Made by a program: the position numbers and the translations under genes. Positions 1-11,561 of a DNA stretch of 64,000 nt are shown one piece after another. The notes beneath the pieces are model-generated. The model worked only from the letters and a program-made list of their open reading frames with translations. It had not been told where the DNA came from and ran no database searches. Each line of letters opens with the position of its first letter. Positions within the stretch are counted from its first letter, which is position 1. Where the stretch lies: the NCBI RefSeq assembly GCF_004210375.1, contig NC_134834.1:94058170-94122169 (forward strand). The letters are read 5' to 3'. The stretch comes from Tachypleus tridentatus (taxonomy: Eukaryota; Arthropoda; Merostomata; Xiphosura; Limulidae).

Positions 1-70
1 AATTCATTAATGTGGTTATTTTAATGATAAAGAGAGAGATTAGCGATCATTCAGATAAAGTGAATTGTGT

Positions 71-198
71 TGTTCTTTTCTTTGAATTAAACACAAAGCT
101 ACTCAATGGGTTATCTGTGCTTTGCCCACCACGGGTATCGAAACCCGGTTTTTAGCATTGTAAGTCCGCAGATATACCGCTGAGCCACTAGGGAGCAA
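71..198 (-). repeat. Family-2 tRNA-derived SINE, near full length
   Basis: Read on the minus strand this is a tRNA-like head (serial A-box region, loop containing CTTACAA, B-box near GGTTTCGATACCC) followed by a body with a GGGCAAAGCACAGATAACCC-like segment and a tail ending in a short TTCAAA-type run. It is flanked by an imperfect target duplication, TGAATTGTGT at 61..70 and TGAATTGTAT at 199..208. Family 2 recurs many times in this window and its tail resembles that of families 1 and 3. It carries no coding capacity and would depend on a LINE for movement. Confidence 0.75.
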
Positions 199-454
199 TG
201 AATTGTATGGAAACTATTATGGATGAATTCAATTTAGCGTAGTCAAATTATGATAAAGGCACAATAATAAATATAATGAATAATATATTATTAAAGGACT
301 TGGCAAGCATATTTGAGTGAAGTATTTATAAAACATTAACACTGGGGATCAATCATTTTCTGAAAATTAAGAAAGAATGAGTTGAAAAAATCAAAAAGGT
401 AAAATGACAATATTTTTGTGAAGAATATAAACAAAGGATTTACTTGGATTTGCC

Positions 455-568
455 TCTCTCTGGTACAGCGATAAGTCTGCCGATTTCCAACTCTAAAATC
501 AGGAGTTCGATTTTCCTCGGTGAATACAGCAGATAGCCGGAAAAAGCTTTGTTATGAGAAATGACACA
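455..568 (+). repeat. Family-3 tRNA-derived SINE
   Basis: A tRNA-like head (TGGTACAGCGATAAGTCTGC, B-box GAGTTCGATT) is followed by CAGCAGATAGCC and AAAGCTTTGTTATGAGAA. Family 3 differs from family 2 mainly after the CAGATAGCCC motif, where the tail reads GCTTTGCTATAAGAAA rather than GCTTTGTGCTTAATTC. Confidence 0.7.
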
Positions 569-1530
569 GACGTAATATTATTTATTAAAATATTACTTGA
601 AATATTATTCCGAAATTAGAAGTTAAAATAAAAGAAAGTAACGATAATTATTTATGTTTCCACTGTAAGTAATAATAATGTCATTAAAACAGACAAAAGA
701 AGAAAAACTGATAAGTTTTCTTATCTTTTCAGTTACTATGACTACGTTGTTGCTGATTATAAGTATGGGTCATATATTAAGCTACTCTTAGTATGTGAAG
801 TCTTTGTATCGATAACTTTTGCATTTTTGCTATTTTAATATGTTTTGTTGGGATACCGTTTCATGTTTATATTCCTGGTAATGAAGTAGATAAAAAACAA
901 TTAAAAAGTGTTGAAGCATTATTATTATACGTGAATAAAAATTAAATTATTTTTAAACATCATGTGGCAAAAATGTTGGAAAGCAGGATCGAATGTAAGG
1001 GAGTCGTTTAGGTTTTAGAAGGACGTAGATGGTACAAAATAATCCAGCTGTGAAACATAGCTAAGTATAAAAAACATTAGGATACAGGCGTTCTTCGTAT
1101 ATATGGGCTACACATTTTAAGCTGTATCGGTGTGGTACACATCCAGTATCAAGGAAAACGTTCTGTTTGTGGAAGTATTTCCTTCTAAACGAGTTGGTAG
1201 ATCTGGACCAAACTTTTCAGGCTAACTTAGTAGTACAAAAGCAAACCAGAATCATACTAAACTTTTCCACGTATTGAAAAACAAAACCAGCTTATAGACT
1301 AACCTCTATATTGTTAGTGCAGTAGCTATTGTAAATACCAAAGTGTGGGCAAAATCCAAACCAAAATAAAATTTTAGTCAAAGATTGTGAATACAATTTT
1401 CACAATTTGGCTTGTTTCCCATAACAACCACAACAAACAGTAATAAAATAATTTTGAGGATCAAACATATTGCTGATTTTTAGTTTCCCGCTCTTTTCTG
1501 ATTCACGCCATTTAACTTCCGGTTTAAACT
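569..1530. other. AT-rich stretch, nothing recognised
   Basis: Stop codons are frequent in all frames and no tandem structure, SINE or protein similarity could be recognised. Confidence 0.5.
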
Positions 1531-2330
1531 AGGCCAACAATAGAATATGCATCACCTGCCTGGATTAACATAGCACCCACACATATACAGAAACTTCAAC
1601 GTATACAAAATTCAGTACTAACTTCAGCATATAAAGTACCACGTAACACCTCAACCACATTCATGCACAAGTATGCAAACATAGACACTATATCTGAAAG
1701 ACTCTTGCATAATTCTCTAAAATACTTCAATAAGAATTGGCATAAAAATGACTTAATGTGTGATCTCGACAGATATCACGTACATGATGTAAATGGTCCT
1801 AAATACCTCTCCCCTTTTAACATATATTTAAGAAATGTAACACAAGCTGGCCACTATGCACTAGACACTTAGTCCTTGTTTCTTTTTATTATTATTTTCT
1901 TTTTAATCATTATTATTTTTATTTTATTTTTTTTCTCTTTTTGAATTATTATTCAAGTATTGAATAATAATAATTATTATTACTTTCTTTTTGTGTGTGT
2001 TACTACAAGTAGTAGTAGCATTCTCTCAATCGAGAAAAAGGAGAAAAATACAAAAATATATATATATATATATGAAAATAAATAAAAAATATATAAAAAA
2101 ATTAAATGAAGAAAAAAAAAACAAAAAAAAACTTGTTCGTCCATGCATGGACTGAGCCCTGAAATGGACCTGAGTATGATGTTTTTCTTTTACTCTGGCC
2201 CAAAGCTTAAAAAAAACACCAAAAACAAACAAACCCTAAAAACAGACGCTATAATCGTTCGGGAGGGAGGAAGAGGTCAAATGTACCTGACCCTCCTGGG
2301 TATTTAACAACATCAATACCCAAATACCGA
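1531..2330 (+). mobile_element. Non-LTR retrotransposon (Jockey/CR1-like) 3' end, copy 1
   Basis: The open frame from 1531 to the TAG at 1870..1872 translates to the C-terminal tail of a LINE reverse-transcriptase protein: an IEYASPAW segment, then HIQKLQRIQNSVL, then ERLLHNSLKYFNKN. This is the typical region behind the RT domain in Jockey/CR1-like elements. An AT-rich 3' UTR follows, ending in an imperfect hairpin (GAGGTCAAATGTACCTGACC, about 2272..2291) close to CCTCCTGGG. A second 3' end at 6256..6960 shares the same protein tail, the GCCCTGAAA block and the terminal hairpin, which defines the family. The 5' part, including endonuclease and RT palm, is absent here, so it is a dead 5'-truncated copy. 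The clade within LINEs is uncertain. Confidence 0.65.
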
Positions 2331-2666
2331 CACAGTGAAACTTTAAACTAGGCTTAGAATAAACGTCCGAATAAGAGAAGTGTTTCATCACTGCCATATG
2401 TTTCAGAATATTTCTTTCTTCTTAATGTAGAGTATAGTTTTGCGTAGAAGCGAAATTCAAGATTAGTATTAAATTTAGCTCATTAAAGGAACTAAATTCA
2501 TTCATCATTAGTCCTAACCACATGTCTAACGTGAAATGAATAACTTTCAACAAGAAGTGACGTAGGTGTTTTGTCATTTCTTGTAAGTTTCTCGGCCTTA
2601 CATCTACATCTTTTCATCTCCGATCCAATATCCATTTCTTACAAGAGTTTCATTGGAAGATGATTG
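2331..2666. other. Unassigned spacer
   Basis: AT-rich DNA between a LINE 3' end and a SINE fragment; no feature recognised. Confidence 0.45.
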
Positions 2667-2782
2667 GTTTGGTTTTTATTTTGCGCAAAGCTACTCGAGG
2701 ACTAACTGCGCTAGCCGTTCCTAATTTAGCAGTGAAAGACTAAAGAGAAGGCAGCTAGTCATCATCACCCACTGCCAACTCT
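2667..2782 (-). repeat. Family-1 SINE, 3' fragment
   Basis: Only the tail half of family 1 is present (TTTTGCGCAAAGCTACTCGA, CTAATTTAGCAGTG, GGCAGCTAGTCATCATC), ending at CTGCCAACTCT. The tRNA-like head is missing. Confidence 0.8.
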
Positions 2783-2962
2783 GGAAATTTTCAGCCAATT
2801 TGTGTTTATTTTCCGCGTTTTGAAGAAGAAAATGACAGAATAATCTCCTTAGAATAACCTGTGAGACTTTTAGAGGTAAAGTATTTAAAGCGCCGAAAAA
2901 AAGCTTCAAAAAGAAAACCCGTCACGGAGTGACAGCTCATTTTCACTAGTAAACTTTAAATA

Positions 2963-3237
2963 GGGCCTGACATGGCCAAGTGCGTTAAGGCGTGCGACTC
3001 GTAATCCGAGGGTCGCGGGTTCGCATCCCCGTCGCGCCAAACATGCTCACCCTTTCAGCCGTGGGAGCGTTATAACGTGACGGTCAATCCCACTATTCGT
3101 TGGTAAAAGAGTAGCTCAAGAGTTGGCGGTGGGTGGTGATGACTAGCTGCCTTCCCTCTAGTCTTACACTGCTAAATTAGGGACAGCTAGCACAGATAGC
3201 CCTCAAGTAGCTTTGTGCGAAATTCAAAAACAAACAA
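2963..3237 (+). repeat. Family-1 tRNA-derived SINE, full length
   Basis: Near-consensus copy of the dominant family, about 275 bp. The head folds like a tRNA: A-box TGGCCAAGTGCGTTAAGG, anticodon-like loop CTCGTAA (CGT, as in tRNA-Thr) and B-box GGGTTCGCATCC. A body follows with CCCTTTCAGCCGTGGGAGCG, ACTATTCGTTGGTAAAAGAG and GATGACTAGCTGCC, and the tail is GCGAAATTCAAAAACAAAC. The head supplies an RNA polymerase III internal promoter in principle; this is not a functional tRNA gene because the acceptor stem is not closed. Confidence 0.9.
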
Positions 3238-3959
3238 TTATATAATATACTATAGCACTTTATATCATTAAGAAAGAAAGGAAGAAACTTTAATATCTGG
3301 CAGAAATATGAATTGAAAACCTACCGTATTTGGGAAAAATTAGGGTAAACGATGAGGTATTATCAAATTTGTATTTTTATTAAAAGTGTTATATCCAGTC
3401 CAGTGGGGGTCAATACTTAATCTAATTTTTCGAAAATAAACATAAAAAAACAAAAAAGAGTAGAAAGAAGTAAGAGAAGATTTTGCTCAATTAATAAGAG
3501 ACAAAAAAATAGTATCACTAGTGCTCGTCTAACGTTACCAACCACCTCGATCAGGAAAAGTACCAAAGCGACGACATTACGTTTATACCTAGCCTCGCAG
3601 CTTGTCACGCTCAAGAACTGCGCCTGTGACGCCTCAAGTTTGAATTCATTCTATTATGATCAAGAATCTGCAAATATCTCCTTTTCAGGCCTCCTCAATC
3701 TCCACCTCTTAGTCAAGTTGTTCAAAAACTACCAAGAAAAGACTAGAATCATCTTCTGGTTCCGAACCTAACAGTCTAGAATAATGCCTTAGCTAAAGCC
3801 ATTCAGCAAGGTCAGAGCTCCACATATAATCGTACTTGAAAGCATCTTGGCAATCTATAGACAACCAGAAAGAGCAGAGGAATTGTGGAGAATCTTTCCA
3901 GCCGTCACCTTCTTCAGTGTACGCCATCTAGCGGGAAAAGATCTCAGTATCAAAAAATG
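3238..3959. other. Unassigned spacer
   Basis: AT-rich; a short minus-strand frame at 3417..3614 has no recognisable domain and is probably chance. Confidence 0.45.
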
Positions 3960-4450
3960 CCTATTCTAAGATTGTGCCATGATCTTAACGACGTGATGTA
4001 ACACACCTTTTGGAGACTTCAAAATGAAAGTCCACGTCCGTGGAGATACTTCAACCAAAAGTAAGCAGGTCAGAAAGGAGAATTCCAATGGACATCAGTA
4101 CAAAAGAAATTCTGGAAGAAGTACTTCCCCAAGAATACCAGGCTTTAACTGAAAGAACTAAATCCCCACATCATTCACCACGCCTTCAAACAGCAAAACT
4201 GTCATTGACGCCTATCCTTCAGTACCACAACCGCCAGAAATTTGGACACACCCAAAACACTCTGTGTTCCATGTGGAGAGGTCACTGACTCTAAAGAGAG
4301 TCAGGCAACTTCCTACTAAAAATGCCCAAAATATCTCATGGTCTTCAAAGTAGCCAAGACAATGAGAACATTAAACCAAGGAACTACTTCAGTAATTCAT
4401 CAAATGCTCGAAGGAAATTAAATATGGTCTCAAACTTCAGTATACAGTCA
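3960..4450 (+). pseudogene. Possible LINE ORF1 (gag-like) remnant
   Basis: Frames that shift several times give pieces resembling the zinc-knuckle end of a Jockey-type ORF1: KFGHTQNTLC around 4240..4270, a nearby CG-H piece, and KCPKYLMVFKVAKT around 4320..4355. Such proteins carry several CCHC knuckles followed by a C-P-Y motif. The similarity is by eye and short. The LINE linker fragment at 5698..5970 lies on the same strand, which fits an order ORF1, then ORF2, in one decayed element. It could also be chance similarity. Confidence 0.3.
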
Positions 4451-5697
4451 GAAAACCTCAAGCCATTCTAGATGATTCTATATTGCCAAAATTTTTGCCC
4501 TTACCTATGCCAAAGTAACCAAGAGATTGAAATCACCCAAGCAAGCACTGAGGTTCTCACAAAACGTAAATCCATGGGTGACGTTATAGTACAGATTGTA
4601 AAGGGAGAACTGACAACATTCGAACAAAATCATCAAAGAAACAAGCTCAGCTGCTATTTTGATCTTCAAAACACGAATCCAGAATCTCTAGTCGCAGTCT
4701 TTATTGAACAAGAACTCGAAGATAGCGATCACCGAACTTCAGGAAGAAGTAAAATGCTAATATTTTTACACATATTAGTTCAAGGTGGTTTAGTTAACAA
4801 GACACACGAGCTATTTCACTCTTGTCGTAAACTAAAATCAGACTAAATAATCGTTAAACAACTCACCCTTACAGTTCACTTAGCTTCTTTAGCTTTAATG
4901 TATACAAGGAATAGTTTTGTTACATAAAATTACAAGTAACCTTCCCTAATAACACTGTAAACAGCACCAATGAATTTATATTATGCTACTTTCACTTCCC
5001 AAATGGAGCAACCACTTCACCTCTTGCATCTATATGTATAAACTAATTAACCTCAACGTGACACTGTTTCAATCGTAATGAATCAAAATATACAAGCGAT
5101 AATCCTAGGAGACTGAAATTTCAATCACAGATAATTCAACTGTCGACAGTAGCACCCTACATAACCTCACAAAGGACAACCTCGTGAGGGTCAACAGCTA
5201 AACTGTCATAATAATTGTTCCCAATGCTTCTCAGGCATTAATATCTCATCATATTAACACCAAGTTCAAGAACAAATAAGGATGGATCCCATTTCCATTT
5301 AACTTAATATAAATATTACCATCAGAATAACGTTTTCAAAGTTAGGCAGCTGACTGTCACCTTCATGTAATGTTTATAAATATAACTTATCCATATTTAA
5401 TGTCAGTTGGTTAATAACAGCTATAATCTTTATTGGCTCTAGACGTAAAAATGTTTACTATTGGAAATTTACTTCAGAACCACATGACTTGAAGATCAAT
5501 TTAAAAAGTCGAAAACTTAACTCCAGACAGGACGACATCTACAACATCATTCTTAAGAATGCATCTGACCTTCTAATGTTGCATCTTAGGTCGCTGTTTA
5601 TCTTATCACTGAAATCGGGATATTATCTGACAATATAGAGAAACAGCGCAAAAACCAAAGAAAGTAACGAGCTAGTTAGTTAAACAGAAAATTAAGA
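4451..5697 (+). other. Decayed region, perhaps LINE ORF2 5' part
   Basis: A 124-codon open frame at 4472..4846 has no domain I recognise. Around 5096..5125 a frame reads AIILGD, a stop, then NFNH, which recalls the GD-N motif of apurinic-type endonucleases in LINE ORF2, but only a handful of residues support it. The rest is AT-rich with many stops. Confidence 0.25.
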
Positions 5698-5970
5698 TTG
5701 TATGAAGAAAGGTCAGTTCAAACTATAAAAATTAACAATAAGAATTTCTTTAAATACATTAATGGTAAACAAAATGTTAGGATGGGAATAGAGCCTTTGA
5801 AGGATGATATAGAAAGGCTCGTATCTGATCATTATGAGATGAATGAGTTATTAAATTATGATTTTACTAAAAATCTTTTAACCAGTATTATTCACCCTGA
5901 AAGCTTGATAGATGGAGACAAGATGATGGAATTAGTTTTGAGGTTATTGAGAAACCTTTGGGAAGTTTAA
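5698..5970 (+). pseudogene. LINE ORF2 linker fragment between endonuclease and RT
   Basis: A 90-codon frame that stays open a little upstream (RKLRL before the TTG at 5698). It reads like the segment connecting endonuclease and reverse transcriptase in CR1/Jockey-like LINEs: a basic start, NNKNFFKYINGKQNVRMGI, a PLKDD-like piece, then EMNELLNYDF. The family pattern is F-Y-K-Y-x-R-x-K followed by V-x-P-L and E-x-L-N-x-Y-F. There is no RT domain after it; SINE sequence starts at 5981. It is a relic, not a gene. Confidence 0.5.
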
Positions 5971-5980
5971 AGAAGGTAGA

Positions 5981-6244
5981 TCCAGCATTGCCAGGTGGTT
6001 AGGGCGCTCGGCTCGTATTCTGAGGGTCGCGGATTCGAATCCCTTTCACACCAAAAATGATAGCCCTTTCAGCCGTGGGGATGTTATAATATTACGGCCA
6101 ACCCCACTATTCGTTGGTAAAAGAGTAGACCAAGAGTAGGAGTTGACAATAGGTGGTGATGTAGTCTTGCACTTCTAAATTAGGGATGGATAGTGCAGAT
6201 AGCCGTAGCGTAGTTTTGAGCGAAATTCAAAACAAACAAACAAT
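5981..6244 (+). repeat. Family-1 SINE, full length, diverged
   Basis: Starts TCCAGCATTGCCAGGTGGTT and ends GCGAAATTCAAAACAAAC. The body has lost part of the GCTGCCTTCCCTCTAG block. It separates the LINE linker relic from the second LINE 3' end. Confidence 0.85.
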
Positions 6245-6255
6245 TAATTAATTAA

Positions 6256-6960
6256 ATCATTTGTAATTGACTATGCAGCCCCAGCATGAGTAAACGTAGC
6301 ATCAAATCTAATACAAACCAAGCTACAAACAATACAAAACACACTATTCACAACAGAATATAAAGTCCGTAAGACCACTTTCTCCGATTGTTACATAAAT
6401 GTTCAAACACAGAAACAGTATCAGATAGACTCCTACATAGCACAATAAATTATTTTGAGAAACATTGGAGATAAACGATGTATTATATGAACTCGACAAA
6501 TGTTGCGTACATGATGTTGATAGTCCTTACCACCATCTCTCCATTGAATACACATATAAGAAATAAAAACAGGCTACTTAATTACTAGACAAAACCCCCA
6601 CATTATTTTAGACTAAATTAAAATCATTATTATGGTTTATATGTAAATGATCTTAATTTAAGCCTACCACTTTTTAAAGTGTAAGATACCATGGGACTGT
6701 TAATGAGAAGAAGTATTGCAACACGAATGTATCTGAAAATATATTATTTTATTATTATATATTATTATTATTATCTGTAAAATATATTATTATCAGATAC
6801 ATGGACATTGCCCTGAAAAGAACCAGAAGTAAATACAGTTTACTTTGGCCCTCATGTACTATTTCTAAATACATTCACCAGTAAAAGAGTCGTACATCAA
6901 CTGACAGGAGAAAGGAGGAGGTTAATTAACCTGATCCTCCAGGGTCTTTAGATCTAAATC
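6256..6960 (+). mobile_element. Non-LTR retrotransposon 3' end, copy 2 of the 1531 family
   Basis: Translation in shifting frames gives the same C-terminal tail as the copy at 1531..2330 (IDYAAPA, then an ATT-AAA-GTC region equivalent to EYKV, then DRLLHS-like residues), but with more stops and frameshifts. The 3' UTR shares the GCCCTGAAA block (near 6812) and ends in the hairpin GAGGTTAATTAACCTGATCC (about 6917..6936) followed by CTCCAGGGTC. Its decay is greater than that of copy 1. Confidence 0.6.
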
Positions 6961-7547
6961 CTGATAAAAGAGAGAGAAGGATAAGTCTTCTGAGGCAGAT
7001 AATACTTCCCCATAGGTTTTGATGGAGGAAGGTTAAGGATTTGATATGCGAGTCACTTTGTAAGTCATTACGTAGTGAACAAGTGCTAATGGATTAAAAC
7101 TTAAGTTTAATGTTCATGGTGAGGAAATATATTTAAGAATTTAAATCCCAATTTCAATGCTAGATTTGAATCAGGGCTTAAAGAAATTTTGGATCAGCAA
7201 GGATTACAGAGAAATTGTGCCGGAGAAGCAGTAATCACACAAGCCAGCGCTGACAGTGTTAGTTTTAGTAGGCGTGGCTTGCGATCATATAAATGTGGCC
7301 TTAAAATATTTGGATTTTATTTAACAAATAGTTTTAGTTTCCTTTAGAGGATAGGACAGCTGAGATGGATAAACAGGTCTTTTATTGTCCCTAAACATTA
7401 GGTTATGTTGTGTTAGTTTATTCCCGATTATTCAGCTTTCTTAACTGTATGTGTAAACCGTCGCAAAAAAAAAAAAATATGCTGGAATACTGATTCACCT
7501 TGAAATTAAAAATACATTAACAAACATTCAACTTGCATCATGAAAAT
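6961..7547. other. Unassigned; one short open frame
   Basis: A frame open from about 7128 to a TAG near 7348 on the plus strand has no start codon and no recognised domain. A poly-A run lies near 7467..7479. Confidence 0.4.
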
Positions 7548-7825
7548 GGCCCGACATGGCCAAGTGGTCAGGGCGATCGATTCGTAATCTGAGGGTCGCG
7601 AATTCGAATCTTATTCACACCAAACATGATCGCCCTTTCAGCCGCGGGGGCGTTATAATGTGACGGTAAATTCCATTGTTAGTTGTTAAAAGTGTAGCTC
7701 AAGTGTTGGCCGTGGCTGATGATGACTAGCTGCTTTCCTTCTAGTCTTACACTGCTAAATTAGGGACTGTTAGCGCAGATAGCCCTCGTGTAGCTTTGCG
7801 CAGAATCCAAAAATAAACAAATAAA
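7548..7825 (+). repeat. Family-1 SINE, full length
   Basis: Starts GGCCCGACATGGCCAAGTGG and ends near AATCCAAAAATAAACAAAT. The B-box reads GAATTCGAATC. Point differences from consensus are scattered. Confidence 0.88.
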
Positions 7826-8901
7826 AGTGCATGCATATCCAACAAATTATAAAAGTATGCTGATAAGTCAATTGAGATTTAAGGTCTTCCCAAAGGTAAA
7901 GAACCACAGACGTCCATGATTGAGAAGATTCTTCTAACAAACAGATTGAGACTAAAAATGAAATACTGTGTTTAATATTGTTGGTAATGTTTATATTAAG
8001 AAAAAGTTGGTTGAGGAAACTCTTAAAAATTTTATTACTTATTATTATTATTTATTACTATAGAGTTTGAAGCAACATTTTGAGATTGCGTTGTTGACTT
8101 TTGGGGGGGCGGGGAGATATACTATGATATACGCTGACTTATAACTTCACATACACTACCACTACTATACGGAAGATCCCCGAGAAAGTCCTGTAAAAGT
8201 CAGATTTCGCAAGGATCTTCCGTTCCCCAACACCACCATGCCTAATTTCTGGGCACTTTTGGATCCTCTGAATCCAGCCATGGTATTGGATTTATAGATT
8301 CCAGCCACTAGGTAATCCTGTTGAAAGGGTGTCCGATGTGACATAATTTGTTTGAACACTGTCAACTTGCTCCTTCTCATCAACGTCACAACATCAAAAC
8401 CATTCCCCCACCGATGTCACAAAACTATGTCTTCTCTCTGCCTCCACATGTACCGGAAATACGTCAAATTACTCGGTTAACAAATACGAACAATTGATAC
8501 AATTGTAATTATTAATCCTTCAGTATTTTCAAGAATTTGCCATCAGCGCGTGCAGACCTAAGAGGGATAATATTATCCCTGAACAACTCCAGTTTAGGAG
8601 TGTGCAAAATCATTCTTTTAAAAACCAAATACTTGACACGGTTTTTTTTATCATAATATCCTTCCACCAATTTCCAATGTAAAATTGTAATTACGTTTTA
8701 TTGGAATATTTATCCTTTCTTTTTGACGTAAATATTTGCTGATTTTATACTGGTAACATGATTATATTATTATTATTGTGCTTTTGAAGGAGGACAGTGA
8801 TAATGTTTTATTTCAACATTTTACTACGCTTAATGAACCAGGAGATATCGACAAGTTTTAGTGGTTGTGCTAATTGTTATGTAATACACTGATATTACTG
8901 T
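7826..8901. other. Unassigned; includes a 74-codon minus frame
   Basis: The minus-strand frame 8165..8389 is basic and Ser/Arg-rich, has no signal peptide or membrane segment and matches nothing I recognise. It lies after a G-run (8103..8116). Without splice evidence I do not call it a gene. Confidence 0.35.
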
Positions 8902-9114
8902 CTTGTTTGTTTTTGAATTTCGCGAAAAACTATACGAGGGTTATCTGTGCTAGCCATCCCTAATTTAGCAGTGTAAGACTAGAGGGAAGGCAGCTAGTCA
9001 TCACCACGCACCGCCAACTCTTGGGCTACTCTTTTACCAACGAATAGTGGGATTGACCGTCACATTATAACGCCTCCACGACTGAAATAGCGAGCATGGT
9101 TGGTGCGACGGGAG
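8902..9114 (-). repeat. Family-1 SINE, head-truncated
   Basis: Tail and body present from TTGTTTTTGAATTTCGCG to GCATGGTTGGTGCGACGGG; the anticodon and A-box parts of the head are missing. Confidence 0.85.
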
Positions 9115-9123
9115 TTACTATCT

Positions 9124-9256
9124 TAAGGAATTGTGTGTGTGTGTTTTCTTATAGCAAAGCCACATTAGGCTATCTGCTGAGTGCACCAAGGAGAATCGAA
9201 TCCCTGAGTTTAGCGTTGTAAGCCCGCAGACTCATCGCTGACCAGGGGGTGACTCT
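9124..9256 (-). repeat. Family-3 SINE, near full length
   Basis: In plus-strand order: TGTGTGTGTGTTTTCTTATA tail, GCAAAGCCACATTAGGCTATC, GAATCGAATCCCTGAG, then GCCCGCAGACTCATCGCTGA at the head. It sits between two family-1 copies. Confidence 0.75.
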
Positions 9257-9269
9257 TGAACAAGGAAAG

Positions 9270-9530
9270 TTTGGTTTGTTTTGAATTTCGTGTAAAGCTA
9301 CAAGAGTACAATCTGCACTATCCGCCCCTAGATTGGTAGTGATATACTAGAAGATATGTAAATAATAAATATCACCCACTCTTCGAAGTCTCGGGTTACT
9401 CTTTTAACAATGAGATGTGGGGTTTACTGTTATATTGTCATGTCCTCACAGCTGAAACGACGAGATTGTTCGAACCCGCGACTGACAGATTGCAAGACAA
9501 ACATCTTAACTACCAAGTCATGTCAGACCA
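9270..9530 (-). repeat. Family-1 SINE, full length, old
   Basis: Recognisable from tail TTGTTTTGAATTTCGTG to head ACCAAGTCATGTCAGACC, but with many substitutions, for example GCACTATCCGCCCCTAGATT where consensus has GCGCTAGCCGTCCCTAATTT. More diverged than its neighbours. Confidence 0.75.
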
Positions 9531-9890
9531 AAGGAGGAAGGTATTAAGATTGTATCGAGACATTTCGTGACATCTTTAGACCTCGGAGACTGCCATTCTT
9601 TCTTGGTAGCAGCTGTAGGTAGTACTTGTTATGTTGTTAAAGAATGATCGGGGTAAATCTTATCTTTTGATAGAAAAACTGAAGAACTTATTAAAGACAC
9701 AAGAAATGTTATTGATTCACCAGCTGTTCTAATCAAATGAAGATCTTCCACTCGGAAGGCTGTCTTAGGTCCACCGAAACAAAGACTAGTAAATAAAGGT
9801 TTAAAACAAAGAATGGTAAACTAGGTTTAAATAAAAATGACATTTCAACACAAGTACATCTGAAATTACGAGAGAAATAACTTACTTTGG
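9531..9890. other. Unassigned flank of the hAT element
   Basis: Nothing recognised up to the target duplication ACTGAATT at 9891..9898. Confidence 0.45.
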
Positions 9891-9898
9891 ACTGAATT

Positions 9899-9930
9899 CA
9901 GTGGTGGCGCCAAGGGGGTGGCTTGGGGGG
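9899..9930 (+). repeat. Left terminal inverted repeat of the hAT element
   Basis: CAGTGGTGGCGCCAAGGGGG and the following G-rich bases; pairs with the right end at 14081..14112. Confidence 0.85.
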
Positions 9931-11365
9931 CTAGATCCCCCAAAATAAACCAAGCCCCTCCCCCTCAGCACCCCCAATGTTGTTACCTACATATATTTAT
10001 AAAATATGAAAAACACAATCGTCGTTGTTGCTTAACAATTAACATTAAAGAGACATAGATCTGTAGAACTCAACGTCTTCATTAAGACGGAAGTATGTGT
10101 CATGCGTCCCATAGCAACGTACTGAATGCACTGAAATTCATGCGTTGTATTGCCGCTCCCTGTGTAATGCCATTGTATCTTGAGCTTTGACGAAGATTAG
10201 ACAACCACGTTGATTTCAAGTTACAACAGATCATCAAGGATTTTACTTGATAAACCAAAAGTTTTACAGGTATTTACACATTAATTTCATTTATCTTTTA
10301 TTGAAAAGTAAAACACAGCATGCATATATAAGTGTATTGTATATAGGTCAAAACTATGAAGCATTTAGCCGGTGTTGTGTCCTCTGTGAGATCAATTTGC
10401 ATTGTGTATCAGCCATCTAAAATTGTACTGATGATTGTGGCATACACTTAAAATTGTGAATCACAATCCAGTTAATGTTATACTTATGGTTAGATAATAA
10501 CCTTGCATGTTAACTGACAAAATAATATTTCTAAACAATTCTAGAATGAATTTTGAAATTGTCATTGAGCTATTTAGAAGTGCCTAATTTAATGTAATGT
10601 AGTAGTTACATTATTGTAACAGGTGCTTGTCACACTTGTGATAATAAAAACAATATCACAATCACAGATTGGCCTGTATGAATAATGTGAACGTATGAAG
10701 AAACCAACCTTTCTGTGAAGGTCAACTGTACTTTAGACATTTTGTTTCGGTGCTACTATGACCATTCAATATCCAGGATGCGGGTTTGCTTTGTTCGAGC
10801 GCGCGATTCCCGCCTCAAACACCTTAAGCGTATGATCACCAAGCCGCTGACCATGGTTTACATTCTGCGTACGGCTAACGATCGGCTCAGCCGCACGCCA
10901 CACCCCCGCTCACTCCCATTAGCTGTCCACAGTTTTACAACATGCCCTATCAAAGCTGTGTTTGTGTTCTCTAATTAGCCCTGTAATTTTACATTATAAC
11001 TACCCTATAATTAAGTACTTGTGCTATATGGTTAAAGATAAACACTTTCTCTAACAGTATTTCACAGATATATTCATGTGCTATTAATATAATTTGGTGA
11101 TTTCAATGCTGCAAAGCAGTTGTTCGTAATGTTGAACTATGTTTAGTTGTTATTTGTTCCTTATTCATGAAATGACCCAATAGTATGTATGTTATATCTT
11201 TTTCCTTAAATTTCGATGTTTAAAATGAATATCCTTTATAAGCCATAATGCCAATATAAGGAGAGAAATTCCCATTCGTTTCATATAAACTAACACAACT
11301 TGGAAGTAAGAAGTTGTACCAGCAGTCAGCCGACTCGGGGGTCACTTTGACGTTCGCGCACTCTG

Positions 11366-11373
11366 TATAAAAG
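11366..11373 (+). promoter_or_regulatory. TATA box of the hAT transposase
   Basis: TATAAAAG lies in a GC-richer context (CGTTCGCGCACTCTG upstream) about 196 bp before the first transposase ATG at 11562. A pyrimidine-rich CTCGCTCTCTCTTG and a TCACACTG initiator-like stretch follow 25-60 bp downstream. Position and form fit a polymerase II core promoter; it is inferred from sequence only. Confidence 0.55.
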
Positions 11374-11561
11374 GGAGTTATGTTTGTTTACGCGGCTCTC
11401 GCTCTCTCTTGTACTCGGCCTCACACTGGAACACACATTTAGTTTGGATTAATAAAAGGAAATCAAAATCAGCGACTCATTTTTAAACAAGGACACCAAC
11501 ACACAAGACAAGAGTCAGACATCACCCACCAAAACATAAACCAGTCATTCTACACAAGGGG

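Noticed and set aside
2963-3045. Genuine tRNA-Thr gene
   Set aside because: The anticodon-like loop and B-box belong to a SINE head; the acceptor stem does not close and the same sequence recurs with the SINE body attached.
8165-8389. Novel small basic protein on the minus strand
   Set aside because: Isolated 74-codon frame without recognisable domain or promoter; recorded only as unassigned.
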